Assembly: GCF_024171695.1 (NCBI RefSeq)
Contig: NZ_JAMTCF010000003.1
Location: forward strand, 171,548 to 235,547
DNA from: Actinosynnema pretiosum
GTDB lineage: Bacteria > Actinomycetota > Actinomycetes > Mycobacteriales > Pseudonocardiaceae
Length of the DNA stretch: 64,000 nucleotides
Direction: 5' to 3'
Part shown: positions 8,606-17,125 of the stretch, piece by piece
Layout: each line of letters starts with the position of its first letter
Numbering within the stretch: position 1 is the stretch's first letter
Notes under the pieces: model-generated
Told to the model about the DNA's origin: nothing
Seen by the model: only the letters and a program-made list of their open reading frames with translations
Database searches by the model: none
Program-made: the position numbers and the translations under genes

Positions 8606-9373
8606 TCACCTGTGAACGCCGGTCCGCCAGGCGAGATATGCGACAGCTCCAGGAATCACCCTTCCGACCAGGTCGAAGAGTTTGATCTGCCACGGGAAAA
8701 CGACTTCGGAGCGTCCCCGCTCGACCGCCTTCACCACTTCGGCAGCCACCCGTTCGGGGGTCATCGTGGGAACGAACCTGCTGACCACCGACGGGATGCG
8801 CTCGGCCGAGCCGGGGTTGTTGTCGAAGTAGTTGGACCGCACCGCGCCGGGCACGACCTCGGTGACGCCGACCCCGGTGCCCCGCAGGTCCTGGCGCAGC
8901 GCGGCGACCAGCCCGCGCACCGCCCAGCGCGCCGCCGTGTAGCCGGTGGCGCCGGGGATGGCGATCCGCGAGGCGGGCGAGTTCAGGAACACCAGCCGCC
9001 CCGAGCCGCGCTCGCGCATGGCGGGCAGCAGCAGCGAGGTGAGCAGGGCGTACGAGGCGTACGGCAGGGCGGTCATGCCGCGCAGCTCGTCCGGACCGGT
9101 GTCGTCCAGGAACAGCCAGCGGCCGACGCCCGCGTTGTTGACCAGCACGTCGACCGGTCCGACCTCCTCGGCGAGGGCGAGCACCCGCCGCTCGTCGGCG
9201 AGGTCGGCGACGTGCGCCACCGCCCGCCCGCCGCGCTCGGTGATCCGCCGGGCGACGGTCGCGAGCGCGACCTCCCCGCGCGCCACCAGGTGCACCTCGG
9301 CGCCGAGCGCGGCGAACCGCTCGGCGACGGCCGCCCCGATCCCCTGGGACGCGCCGGTCACCAGAACCCTCAT
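8606..9373 (-). CDS. Short-chain dehydrogenase/reductase with altered catalytic lysine
   Basis: 255 residues, Rossmann fold. Cofactor motif TGASQGIG at residues 7-14 and structural NNAG near 85 are intact. The catalytic block reads SPASRIAIPGATGYTAAR: the tyrosine is present but the usual YxxxK lysine is arginine. The N-terminal LVARG suggests NADP preference, by analogy only. ATG overlaps the stop of the MFS gene (ATGA), so it is the last gene of the GH1-MFS-SDR operon and may act on a sugar or aglycone released by the glucosidase. Arginine in place of lysine leaves activity open. Confidence 0.85.
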   Translation of the reverse strand: MRVLVTGASQGIGAAVAERFAALGAEVHLVARGEVALATVARRITERGGRAVAHVADLADERRVLALAEEVGPVDVLVNNAGVGRWLFLDDTGPDELRGMTALPYASYALLTSLLLPAMRERGSGRLVFLNSPASRIAIPGATGYTAARWAVRGLVAALRQDLRGTGVGVTEVVPGAVRSNYFDNNPGSAERIPSVVSRFVPTMTPERVAAEVVKAVERGRSEVVFPWQIKLFDLVGRVIPGAVAYLAWRTGVHR

Positions 9374-10653
9374 CGCACTCCTCTGACCCTCGTGACGCAC
9401 AGCGAGGCGACGCCGGTCGCCACCGCCGACAGCAGGAACAACCCCCGGTAGCCGCCGAGGTGGACGAGCACCACCGACGCCAGCGCGGGGGCGAGCACCT
9501 GGGGCAGCGCGTTCGCGACGTTGACGACGCCGAGGTCCTTGGCGCGGTCGGTCGCGGCGGGCAGCACCTGGGTGAGCATGGCCAGCGCGACCGCCCAGTA
9601 GGCGCCGAAGCCGAACCCGAGCAGCGGGGCGGCGACCAGCGCGGACCACCAGGTCGGCCAGGCGGCGAGCAGCAGCGCGGCCAGCGCCATGAGCGCGGCG
9701 GACAGGTGGACGCCGCCGCGCCTGCGGCCGGTGCGGTCGGAGCGGGCGCCGACGAGCACCGCGCCGACCGCGAGTGCCGCGCCGTAGAGCAGCATCAGCA
9801 CCAGCAGGCCGTCCTCGGGCGCGGGGTGGCGCACCTCGTCGGCCAGGAAGAACAGCAGGTAGAGGGTGCCGAGCGCGTTGCCGAGGTTGATGGCGAAGTG
9901 CGCGGTCCAGGCCCAGGCGAAGTCGGGGTGCCGCCTCGGGGAGACCCACAGCTCGCGCGCGACGAGCGGCGGGCGGGCGGCGCGCGGCAGCCGGGCGTCC
10001 GGGGTGGCGAGCACGAACGCCAGCGCGCCCGCGACGACCAGCGCCGCGCACACCAGGTAACCGGCGGTCTGGCCGGTGACCAGCACGGTCACCACGACGG
10101 CGCCCAGCACGGTGCCGAGCATCTGGCTGATGCCGACGAGCCCGCCGACCCTGGCCCGCTGCGCCACCGGCACCCGGTCGGGGACGCCGGAGGTGAGGCT
10201 GGCGAGCATCCCGTTCAGCCCGGCCTGGACCAGGCACCAGCCGAGCGCCATCGACCAGGCCGCGTCGGCCCCGGAGAGCACGGCCAGGCCGAGCGCGCCC
10301 GCCAGCGCGCCGCCCAGGGTCCACGGGTGGCGGCGGCCGAACCGGGAGCAGGTGCGGTCGGAGGACAGCCCGATGAGCGGGTTGGCGACCAGCGCCACGG
10401 CCGCGCCCAGGGCGGTGACCAGGCCGAACACCAGCTCCTTCGCGTCGGGCGCGATCCGCTCGGCCTGCTGCGGCAGCAGCACCTGGATGGGGGCGTAGAC
10501 GCCGAGCCACAGGCCGAGGTTGGCCAGGAACAGCAGTGTCGTCCAGCCCCGGCCGACCGGGGTGACCGGTTCGGCGAGCGGATCGGGGGCGGTCGCGGCG
10601 GGCGCGGCGGCGGTTATCTCGGGGTCCGGCGCGCCCGGTCCGGGGGCGCTCAC
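9370..10653 (-). CDS. MFS transporter, glycoside/sugar type
   Basis: 427 residues with about twelve membrane helices. The intracellular loop motif SSDRTCSRFGRRHPW near residue 85 resembles the glycoside-pentoside-hexuronide and sucrose-type MFS members, and SDRTGRRRGG repeats it in the second half. GTG start overlaps the stop of the GH1 gene; its own stop overlaps the SDR start, so the three are translationally coupled. Likely imports the beta-glucoside handled by the neighbouring glucosidase. Substrate is inferred from context. Confidence 0.85.
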   Translation of the reverse strand: MSAPGPGAPDPEITAAAPAATAPDPLAEPVTPVGRGWTTLLFLANLGLWLGVYAPIQVLLPQQAERIAPDAKELVFGLVTALGAAVALVANPLIGLSSDRTCSRFGRRHPWTLGGALAGALGLAVLSGADAAWSMALGWCLVQAGLNGMLASLTSGVPDRVPVAQRARVGGLVGISQMLGTVLGAVVVTVLVTGQTAGYLVCAALVVAGALAFVLATPDARLPRAARPPLVARELWVSPRRHPDFAWAWTAHFAINLGNALGTLYLLFFLADEVRHPAPEDGLLVLMLLYGAALAVGAVLVGARSDRTGRRRGGVHLSAALMALAALLLAAWPTWWSALVAAPLLGFGFGAYWAVALAMLTQVLPAATDRAKDLGVVNVANALPQVLAPALASVVLVHLGGYRGLFLLSAVATGVASLCVTRVRGVR

Positions 10654-11903
10654 CGGCGGATCCGGTCGCGGTACCAGCGGAAGGAGGCGCGCGGGGTGCG
10701 GCGCTGGGTGGCGTAGTCGACGTGGACCAGGCCGAAGCGCTGCGAGTACCCGGAGTCCCACTCGAAGTTGTCCAGCACCGACCAGACGAAGTAGCCCTTC
10801 GCCCCGGCGGCGATCGCGGCCTCGCTGTGGGCGGCCAGGTACTCGACGCGCTCGGTGTCGTCGAGCGAGTGCGGGTAGCTGCACCCGCTCTCGGTGATGT
10901 GGACGGGCGGCAGGTGCGGGTGCCTGGCGCGCAGGGCGTCGATCATCTCGCCGAGCCCGGCGGGCACGACCGGCCAGCCGAAGCCGGTGAGCGGGTGCTC
11001 GGTGATCGGGACCAGGTCGAACGGCAGCGGGTTGCCCGGCGACGGGGCCGCGAGCCGGGTGGGGTTGTAGTAGTTGACCCCGTAGAAGTCGAGCGGCTGG
11101 GCGATGGTGGCGAGGTCGCCGTCGTAGATCGGCAGCAGGTCGACCAGCGCCTCGGGGTAGCGCCCGGCGAGGACCGGGTCGGCGTAGAGCCAGTTGTGCA
11201 GGTCGGCGTACGCGCTCGCGGCGGCGGCGTCCTCGGCGGAGCCGGTGGCGGGCCAGGCCGGGGTGTGGTTGTTCGCGGTGCCGACCGAGGTGGCGCCCGC
11301 CGCGCGCAGGGCCTGGACGGCGAGGCCGTGGCCGAGGTTGAGGTGGTGGGCGGTGGGCAGCGCGTCGTACAGGAGGGCCTTGCCCGGCGCGTGCTGGCCG
11401 GTGGCGTAGCCGAGCAGGGTGACCATGGCGGGCTCGTTGACCGGGATCCACATCGCGACCCGGTCGGCCAGCCTCGCGGCGGCGGTGGCGGCGTAGTCGG
11501 CTAAGCGGTGGGCGGTGTCCCTGGCGAGCCAGCCGCCCGCCTCCTCCACGTGGGCGGGCGTGTCCCAGTGGTAGAGCGTCGCGACGGGGGCGATGCCCGC
11601 GTCGAGCAGGTCGTCGACCAGCCGGTCGTAGAAGTCCAGCCCGCTGCTGCCCCCGCCCGCCGCCCGACCGCCTTCGACGCGGGGCCAGGACAGCGAGAAC
11701 CGGTACGCGTTCACCCCCAGCTCGCGCAGCAGCGCCACGTCCTCGGCGTGCCGGTTGCGGTGGTCGCAGGCCACCCGCGCGGTCTGTCCCTCGAACGAGG
11801 GAAATTCATCCCACACTGAGGGAAGCCTGCCGTCCTCGTCGAAGCCCCCCTCGATCTGGAAGGCGGAAGTCGAGACGCCCCAGAGGAAATCAGGTCCGGT
11901 CAT
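10650..11903 (-). CDS. Family 1 glycoside hydrolase, beta-glucosidase type
   Basis: 417 residues, cytoplasmic (no signal peptide). GH1 signatures: N-terminal FLWGVSTSAFQIEGG, acid/base glutamate in IPVNEPAM near residue 160, nucleophile glutamate in HITESGCSYP near residue 330 and the terminal WSVLDNFEWDSGYSQRFGL. ATG 11903 is preceded by GGGAGG; an upstream in-frame ATG at 11969 would take the gene across a palindromic operator and lacks a ribosome site. Probably hydrolyses an imported beta-glucoside. First gene of an operon with an MFS transporter and an SDR, divergent from tetR. Confidence 0.93.
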   Translation of the reverse strand: MTGPDFLWGVSTSAFQIEGGFDEDGRLPSVWDEFPSFEGQTARVACDHRNRHAEDVALLRELGVNAYRFSLSWPRVEGGRAAGGGSSGLDFYDRLVDDLLDAGIAPVATLYHWDTPAHVEEAGGWLARDTAHRLADYAATAAARLADRVAMWIPVNEPAMVTLLGYATGQHAPGKALLYDALPTAHHLNLGHGLAVQALRAAGATSVGTANNHTPAWPATGSAEDAAAASAYADLHNWLYADPVLAGRYPEALVDLLPIYDGDLATIAQPLDFYGVNYYNPTRLAAPSPGNPLPFDLVPITEHPLTGFGWPVVPAGLGEMIDALRARHPHLPPVHITESGCSYPHSLDDTERVEYLAAHSEAAIAAGAKGYFVWSVLDNFEWDSGYSQRFGLVHVDYATQRRTPRASFRWYRDRIRR

Positions 11904-11920
11904 GACACCTCCCACGAAAC

Positions 11921-11935
11921 GTGAAACGGATTCAC
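11921..11935. promoter_or_regulatory. Putative TetR operator, bgl/tetR divergent region
   Basis: Inverted repeat GTGAA-N5-TTCAC (GTGAAACGGATTCAC) between the GH1 gene and tetR, 18 bases upstream of the GH1 start. A near-identical repeat lies at 13872-13886 in front of the flavin oxidase gene, which suggests one regulator binds both. Confidence 0.65.
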
Positions 11936-12022
11936 ACAGTAGGCGTGTTGCGGTGTGGTGGGAAGTCATCGAGCCTTCGACCGGGCACTATGAAGGCCCC
12001 TACCAGTCCAGCAGGAGTCGCC

Positions 12023-12655
12023 GTGACTAGCACGACCCCCTTGCGCAGGCAGCCGGTGCAGCAGCGCAGCGCCAAGCGCGTCGAGCGGATGCTGGAGGCC
12101 TGCGCCGCGCTCGTCGAGGAGGTCGGCTACGACGGGGTCACCACGACGCTCATCGCCGAGCGGGCGGGCGTCGCGGTCGGCTCGCTGTACCAGTTCTTCC
12201 CGGACAAGCGGGCCGTCGTGCAGGAGCTGACCCTGCGCAACCTGGAGCGGTTCATCCAGACCGTGGACGGCACCTTCGCCACCAGGACGCCCGCGCACTG
12301 GTGGGACGCGGTCGACTCGATCTTCGACGTCTACGTGGCGATGCACCGCGAGGTGCCCGCGTTCAGCAGGCTGCACTTCGGCGACGTGGTCGACCTGCGG
12401 CTGATGGACGACCGCAAGGACAACAACTCCGTGGTGTCCGACCGGATCGCCGAGATGATCTCCACCCGCTTCGCGATACCCCTGGACGAGGTCAGGCTGC
12501 CGATCTCCATAGCCGTGGAGGCCGCCGACGGCGTGCTGGGCCTGGCCTTCCGCCGCGACCCGGCGGGCGACCCGCTCGTCCTCGACGAGGCCAAGGCGCT
12601 GATCAGGGGCTACCTGTCCACCAGGATGCCCGATCAGCCACCGGCCACCGCCTAG
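12023..12655 (+). CDS. TetR-family transcriptional regulator
   Basis: 210 residues from GTG 12023, chosen because CAGGAG lies six to seven bases upstream; an ATG at 11990 is possible but has no good site. N-terminal helix-turn-helix about residues 15-60: RSAKRVERMLEACAALVEEV and GVTTTLIAERAGVAVGSLYQFF with a following FPDK, classic TetR. The C-terminal ligand/dimer domain is divergent. Divergent from the glucosidase operon and tail-overlapping by four bases with the minus-strand racemase-like gene. Likely represses itself, the glucosidase operon and the flavin oxidase promoter through the shared repeat; effector unknown. Confidence 0.9.
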   Translation: MTSTTPLRRQPVQQRSAKRVERMLEACAALVEEVGYDGVTTTLIAERAGVAVGSLYQFFPDKRAVVQELTLRNLERFIQTVDGTFATRTPAHWWDAVDSIFDVYVAMHREVPAFSRLHFGDVVDLRLMDDRKDNNSVVSDRIAEMISTRFAIPLDEVRLPISIAVEAADGVLGLAFRRDPAGDPLVLDEAKALIRGYLSTRMPDQPPATA

Positions 12656-13839
12656 CCGAAGGCCTTGCCCTCTCCCCGGTAGGTCGGCACGACGGCCTCG
12701 ACCCGGTCCCCGCTCACCAGGTGGTACTCCGCGAACCGCTCGGCCAGCTCGCCCGCCTTCGCGTGGCGCAGCCAGACCCGGTCCCCCAGCTCCAGCCGGT
12801 CGGCGGCCTTCCCCACGACCGGCGTCTGCACCTCCCCGGCCCCCTCCAGCGCGAGCAGCTCCAGCCCGCTCGGCAGGTGCGGCGAGGGCAGCCGGTCCGG
12901 CGTCCCGGTCCCCGACGCCAGGTACCCGCCCGAGAACAGCGTGGCCACGTTCCGCTTGGGCCTGCGCACGACGGGCAGCGCGAACAGCGCGGCCGGGCGC
13001 GGCCGGAACGAGCGGTAGGCGTCGAACAGGGTCGGCCCGATCAGCCCGGACCCGGCGGCCAGCTCGGTCACCGACCGGTCGGCGCCGGTCGACTCCAGGC
13101 TCCCGGTCCCGCCGCCGTTGACGAACTCCAGCTCCGCGACCCGGCGCACCGCGGCCACCGCAGCGGCCCTGCGCTCGGTCAGCTCCGGCACCGAGCGGGC
13201 CTGCATCCAGCGCACCGCGAGCCCCCAGGCCCGCCGTCCGGCGGGCGCGTCGCCGATGCCCGCCACCTGGCCCTCGTAGGCCATGACGCCGACCAGCCGG
13301 AAGCCCTTCCTGGCCACGACCGCGCGGGCGAACCGGACGGCGTCGCCCTCGGTGTGCACCGGCGAGCGGCGCGGTCCGACGTGCACGCCGGGCAGCGGTC
13401 GCCACGAGACGTCCAGTTCGAGGCACACCCGGATCTCCGGGTGGTCGTCGCCGAGCGCGGCGTCGACCAGGTCGAGGTGCGCGGTCGAGTCCACCATGAT
13501 CGTGATCCGCCGCCGGGCCTTCTCGTCGGCGGCCAGCGCGCGCAGCGCGGTGTGGTCGACGGTCGGGTAGGCGACCAGCAGGTCCTCGGCGGTGTCCTGG
13601 GACGACAGCCAGAGCGCCTCGGGCAGCGAGTAGCACATCAGCCCGGCGTAACCGGGCCTGGCGAGGACGCGGTCGAGCAGCGCTCGCACCCGGACCGACT
13701 TGCTGGCCACCCGGATGGGCTTGCCCCCGGCCCGCCGGACCAGGTCGGCCGCGTTGTGGTCGAACGCGTCCAGGTCGACGATCGCGAGCGGGGCTTCGAG
13801 GTCCTTGGTCGCCAGGTCGAGTCGCGTCCTCGGCTGCAT
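12652..13839 (-). CDS. Alanine racemase N-domain / D-threonine aldolase-like PLP enzyme
   Basis: 395 residues, PLP-dependent fold-III enzyme. N-terminal barrel with the PLP lysine in IRVASKSVR near residue 45 and strands such as LEFVNGGGTGSLEST. C-terminal domain with DRVWLRHAKAGELAERF and AEYHLV resembles the D-threonine aldolase/D-serine dehydratase-like cap, where His and Cys/Asp ligate metal. It lacks the full alanine-racemase C-terminal domain, so an aldolase or dehydratase on a beta-hydroxy amino acid is more likely. Divergent from the flavin oxidase; in mycobacteria a similar pair occurs near the gulonolactone dehydrogenase gene, as I recall. Confidence 0.8.
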   Translation of the reverse strand: MQPRTRLDLATKDLEAPLAIVDLDAFDHNAADLVRRAGGKPIRVASKSVRVRALLDRVLARPGYAGLMCYSLPEALWLSSQDTAEDLLVAYPTVDHTALRALAADEKARRRITIMVDSTAHLDLVDAALGDDHPEIRVCLELDVSWRPLPGVHVGPRRSPVHTEGDAVRFARAVVARKGFRLVGVMAYEGQVAGIGDAPAGRRAWGLAVRWMQARSVPELTERRAAAVAAVRRVAELEFVNGGGTGSLESTGADRSVTELAAGSGLIGPTLFDAYRSFRPRPAALFALPVVRRPKRNVATLFSGGYLASGTGTPDRLPSPHLPSGLELLALEGAGEVQTPVVGKAADRLELGDRVWLRHAKAGELAERFAEYHLVSGDRVEAVVPTYRGEGKAFG

Positions 13840-13864
13840 GGCGCCAACGGTACGTCGAAAAAGC

Positions 13865-13893
13865 TTGAAAGGTGAAACGCTTTCACTTACCTT
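13865..13893 (+). promoter_or_regulatory. Putative promoter of the flavin oxidase gene with embedded operator
   Basis: TTGAAA (13865-13870), a 17-base spacer and TACCTT (13888-13893) make a good sigma-70-type promoter. The spacer is almost entirely the palindrome at 13872-13886, so a bound repressor would block RNA polymerase. Confidence 0.6.
13872..13886. promoter_or_regulatory. Putative TetR operator, second copy
   Basis: Perfect inverted repeat GTGAAA-CGC-TTTCAC. It matches the repeat at 11921-11935 (GTGAAACGG-ATTCAC) at 13 of 15 positions. It sits 33 bases upstream of the racemase-like gene on the other strand, so it could control both divergent genes. Confidence 0.65.
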
Positions 13894-13922
13894 GTGTGGC
13901 TCTCCTCACACCGGAGGCGCAG

Positions 13923-15200
13923 ATGGCACCCCCCTGGACGAACTGGGCGCGGACCGAGACCGCAGCCCCGATCCGGGTCGAGCACCCCACGACGGCGGAG
14001 GGGATCTCCGAAGTCGTCCGCACCGCCGACGCCATCCGCGCGCGGGGCAGCGGCCACTCCTTCACCGGGGTCGCCGTCGCCCCCTCGGTCGCGCTCGACC
14101 TCGACCGCTGGACCGGCCTGGTCGACGTGTCGGGGGAGCTGGTGACCGTCCGCGCGGGCACCACCCTCCGCGCGCTGAACGAGCTGCTGCACCAGCACGG
14201 GCTCGCCATGCCCAACCTCGGCGACATCGACGCCCAGACCATCGCGGGCGCCACCGCCACCGGCACCCACGGCACCGGCGCGGCGCTCGGCGGCCTGGCC
14301 ACCGCGATCGTCGCGCTGGAGGTCGTGCTCGCCGACGGCTCGCTCGTCCGCTGCTCCCCCGCCGAGCGCCCCGCGCTGTTCGAGGCGGCCAGGCTCAGCC
14401 TCGGCGCGGTCGGCGTGATCAGCACGCTGACCCTGCGCTGCGTGCCGTCGTTCGTGCTGCACGCCCGCGAGTACCCGGCCAGGCTCGACGCGGTGCTGGA
14501 GGAGTTCGACCACCTCACCGCGACCGAGGACCACGTGGAGTTCCACTGGTTCCCGCACGGCGACCGGGTGATCGTCAAGCGCAACAACCGGGTGGACGAG
14601 CCGTGCGCGCCGCTGTCCGGGCTGCGCCGGTTCTACGAGTACGACGTGATGGAGAACGCCGCGTTCGGCGCGGTGTGCAAGGTGGCCCGCGCCGTGCCCG
14701 CGACGGCCAGGGGGCTCAACCGGATGTGCGGGGCGCTGATCGGCGAGCGGGACTACCGCGACCAGTCGCACCGCGTCTTCACCACCCCGCGCCGGGTCCG
14801 GTTCGTGGAGACCGAGTACGCGGTGCCCCGCGCCGAGCTGCACGGGGTGCTGGCCGAGCTGCGCGCCGCCGTGGGGAAGCTGGAGCACGGGGTGATCGTG
14901 CCGGTGGAGGTGCGGGTCGCGCGGGGCGACGACATCTGGCTGTCCACCGCGCACGGGCGGGACACCGCCTACGTCGCGGTGCACCAGTACGTGGGGATGC
15001 CGCACCGGCGGTACTTCGACGCGTTCGAGCGGATCGCGCTCGCCGCGGGCGGCAGGCCGCACTGGGGCAAGCTGCACAGCCTGGGCGCCGAGGAGCTGGC
15101 CGGGCGCTACCCCCGGTTCGAGGACTTCCGCCGCGTGCGCGACGAGGTCGACCCCGACCGGAAGTTCGGGAACCGGCACCTGGAGCGGGTGCTCGGCTGA
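13923..15200 (+). CDS. FAD-linked oxidase, D-arabinono-1,4-lactone oxidase (ALO)/gulonolactone type
   Basis: 425 residues. N-terminal PCMH/FAD-binding domain (about 15-180): RARGSGHSFTG, then GDIDAQTIAGATATGTHGTG, the pyrophosphate-binding block. C-terminal ALO domain (about 190-425) ends with the family motif RPHWGKLHSL and DPDRKFGNRHLERVLG. ATG has GGAGG about seven bases upstream. Closest characterised relatives oxidise sugar-derived lactones or alditols. Its promoter carries the same palindrome as the glucosidase operon, so it may belong to one sugar-oxidation regulon. Confidence 0.9.
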   Translation: MAPPWTNWARTETAAPIRVEHPTTAEGISEVVRTADAIRARGSGHSFTGVAVAPSVALDLDRWTGLVDVSGELVTVRAGTTLRALNELLHQHGLAMPNLGDIDAQTIAGATATGTHGTGAALGGLATAIVALEVVLADGSLVRCSPAERPALFEAARLSLGAVGVISTLTLRCVPSFVLHAREYPARLDAVLEEFDHLTATEDHVEFHWFPHGDRVIVKRNNRVDEPCAPLSGLRRFYEYDVMENAAFGAVCKVARAVPATARGLNRMCGALIGERDYRDQSHRVFTTPRRVRFVETEYAVPRAELHGVLAELRAAVGKLEHGVIVPVEVRVARGDDIWLSTAHGRDTAYVAVHQYVGMPHRRYFDAFERIALAAGGRPHWGKLHSLGAEELAGRYPRFEDFRRVRDEVDPDRKFGNRHLERVLG

Positions 15201-15204
15201 GGCG

Positions 15205-15238
15205 ACCGCCGGGCGCGGCCAGTGCCGCGCCCGGCGGT
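15205..15238 (+). terminator. Terminator after the flavin oxidase gene
   Basis: Perfect 15-base stem ACCGCCGGGCGCGGC (15205-15219) with CAGT loop and matching arm (15224-15238), starting five bases after the stop codon. No clear U-tract. Confidence 0.7.
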
Positions 15239-15332
15239 GCGAGACCCGTCACACCCCTGTCTTGCGCGGGGCGCGGGACCGGCGGACCGTGATCCGGATC
15301 TCAGCGCCCGATCCCAGCGCCCCGATCCCGGC

Positions 15333-15360
15333 GCGCCGGTCCGGGGACCCGGACCGGCGC
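15333..15360 (-). terminator. Hairpin after the NAD(P)-binding protein gene
   Basis: Arms GCGCCGGTCCGGG and CCCGGACCGGCGC lie 12 bases beyond the stop of the minus-strand gene at 15373. Together with the hairpin at 15205 it separates two convergent units. Confidence 0.6.
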
Positions 15361-15372
15361 GACCGGTGTGAC

Positions 15373-16008
15373 CTAGAACGCGTCCTGGACCGGCGTCCCG
15401 CCGGAGACCAGCTCGTAGGTCTTGCCGATCGACGACGGCCGCCCCAGCGCCGCCACGACCACGGCGGCCACGTCGGCGCGCGGCACCGCCCCGTCCTCCG
15501 CGTCCCCCTCGGTGAGCCGGACCGCGCCGGTCGCGGGCTCGTCGGTCAGCCTGCCGGGCCGGACGATCGTCCAGTCCAGGTCGCGGGCCCGCAGGTCGTC
15601 CTCGGCCGCGCCCTTGGCGAGCAGGTAGGCGTCGAACACCTCGTCACCGGTGGTCCGGCCGATGCCCGCCGAGCTGATCTGCACGAACCTGCGCACCCCG
15701 GCCAGCTCGGCCGCGTCGGCCAGGAGCGCGGAGGCGCCCCGGTCCACGCTGTCCTTGCGCGCCACCCCGCTGCCGGGCCCGGCGCCCGCGGCGAACAGCA
15801 CCGCGTCCGCGCCCGTCAGGTACTCGGCGACCGAGGCGACGTCGCTCGCCTCCAGGTCGCACAGCACCGGGACCCCGCCCGCCTCGGTCACGTCGGCGAA
15901 GTGGTCCTCGTTGCGGACCAGCGCGGTGGCCGAGTCCCCCTCGGCCGCCAGCAGCCGCTGGACGTGCAGCGCGATCTTCCCGTGCCCTCCCGCGATCACA
16001 ACCCTCAT
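15373..16008 (-). CDS. NAD(P)-binding SDR-like (NmrA/YwnB type) protein
   Basis: 211 residues. Atypical SDR/NmrA fold: N-terminal VVIAGGHGKIALHVQRLLA replaces the canonical GxGxxG pattern with GGHGKIA. Later blocks are FVQISSAGIGR near residue 115 and DWTIVRPGRLTDEP near 155, standard for NAD(P)H-binding epimerase-like proteins of this size. Such proteins act as redox sensors or reductases; no substrate can be given. It stands alone on the minus strand with a hairpin after its stop. Confidence 0.85.
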   Translation of the reverse strand: MRVVIAGGHGKIALHVQRLLAAEGDSATALVRNEDHFADVTEAGGVPVLCDLEASDVASVAEYLTGADAVLFAAGAGPGSGVARKDSVDRGASALLADAAELAGVRRFVQISSAGIGRTTGDEVFDAYLLAKGAAEDDLRARDLDWTIVRPGRLTDEPATGAVRLTEGDAEDGAVPRADVAAVVVAALGRPSSIGKTYELVSGGTPVQDAF

Positions 16009-16058
16009 GCGGCCGACGCTAGTCGCCGCGCGGGCCCGCCACAGATCGGCGGCGCGGG

Positions 16059-16679
16059 TCAGGCGGTGGCCAGGACCCGCTCGTAGACCAGCTCGTTGAC
16101 CCAGCGGGTGGTGGCGGTGTCCTCGACCGGCACGGTCTCGTTGCGACCGCAGACGTCGGTGGTGAGCTCGCTGCTCTCGTCGGCGAGCAGGACGTTCACG
16201 CCGTACCTGCGCACGCGCGGCAGGCAGTTGGCCAGGTAGTCGTGGCTCAGCGCGACCGAGGCGGGCAGCACGGCGGCGGCGTTGCCGAAGCGCGCGAAGG
16301 GGACGGCGGAGGCCAGCGCGGTCCGCCAGTGCCTGGCCACGGCCAGGACGCCGACGATGCGCACGGCGGCGGGCGGCACGCGGCCGTCCATCTCCGGCCA
16401 CACCCAGGTGGAGACGGTGGCCCGGTCGACCTCGGGGGTCGCGCCGAGGCACAGCCGCTCGGCGTGCGCGTCGGCGATCAGGTCGGCCACGACCACGACC
16501 TTGCGGCCCATCAGGACCATCTCCGGCAGCACAACGCCGTGCCACCCGAGGCGGACGGCGGCGACGCTGGCCAGCTCCTCGACGGAGCCGGGCAGTTCGG
16601 GGATCGGGACAGCCGCGGCCGACGAGGCCCTCGCCTTCGCGGAGTCCGTGACCTCGATACGTGCGGGTGTGCTGCTCAC
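16059..16679 (-). CDS. Conserved hypothetical protein
   Basis: 206 residues, GTG start with GAGGAGG seven bases upstream. Soluble mixed alpha/beta sequence: LGWHGVVLPEMVLMGRKVVVV, then VSTWVWPEMDGRVPPAAVRI and SHDYLANCLPRVRRYGVNVL. Late cysteines occur in ANCLP and DVCGR. No signal peptide or membrane helix. I cannot assign a family. Codon use matches the neighbours and the ribosome site is strong, so the gene is real. Confidence 0.65.
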   Translation of the reverse strand: MSSTPARIEVTDSAKARASSAAAVPIPELPGSVEELASVAAVRLGWHGVVLPEMVLMGRKVVVVADLIADAHAERLCLGATPEVDRATVSTWVWPEMDGRVPPAAVRIVGVLAVARHWRTALASAVPFARFGNAAAVLPASVALSHDYLANCLPRVRRYGVNVLLADESSELTTDVCGRNETVPVEDTATTRWVNELVYERVLATA

Positions 16680-17085
16680 GCCAAAGCCTCCTCGGGAACC
16701 ACGGCGGTCGATCCGCCGCGTTTCGACTCGTGCTCTGGATAAGGCGTACCAGTCGGAGCGCCGTTCGCCCCCCGCTGCGGACCGGCCCTGAGTTCAGCGG
16801 TTTCACCGGGTCGGTGACCGGTCGTTGACCGGTTCGGCGAATTCGGCCCGGCGATGCTGCCGTCCGGGTGACACGAGACCCTGGGAACGGCCCGCGACGG
16901 GCACGCACAGGCACACCGCTCGCCTGGAATCCGATACGCGCCGGGCTCGAATAACGGCGGCGAACCGCATCGACGACCGTTCACCGCTTGAAACCAACCG
17001 ACCGCCGAGCGCGGGGCCGTTCGAGTGACACACATCACTGCCCGGTTTGCCCGTGGCGAACAGCGGAAAACCTCCGAAAACCCAA
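16680..17085. other. Gene-free stretch upstream of the 206-aa gene and downstream of tRNA-Leu
   Basis: About 400 bases holding the leader and promoter region of the minus-strand gene ending at 16059. No reliable coding frame, repeat or RNA gene was recognised. Confidence 0.5.
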
Positions 17086-17115
17086 GAGGCCCACCCCCTG
17101 TTGGGGGTGGGCCTC
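17086..17115 (-). terminator. Terminator of tRNA-Leu
   Basis: Perfect stem GAGGCCCACCCCC / GGGGGTGGGCCTC with a TGTT loop, ten bases beyond the tRNA 3' end; on the minus strand it is followed by TTGGGTTTTC, a weak U-tract. Confidence 0.8.
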
Positions 17116-17125
17116 CGGTATTCGG

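Noticed and set aside
8310-8615. 101-residue frame in the gap after the CPEC protein
   Set aside because: Arg/Pro/His-rich shadow composition, no ribosome site, and several competing frames in the same C-rich DNA.
11904-11969. Upstream start for the GH1 gene
   Set aside because: It lacks a ribosome site and would put the operator palindrome inside the coding region; ATG 11903 has GGGAGG and matches the family N-terminus.
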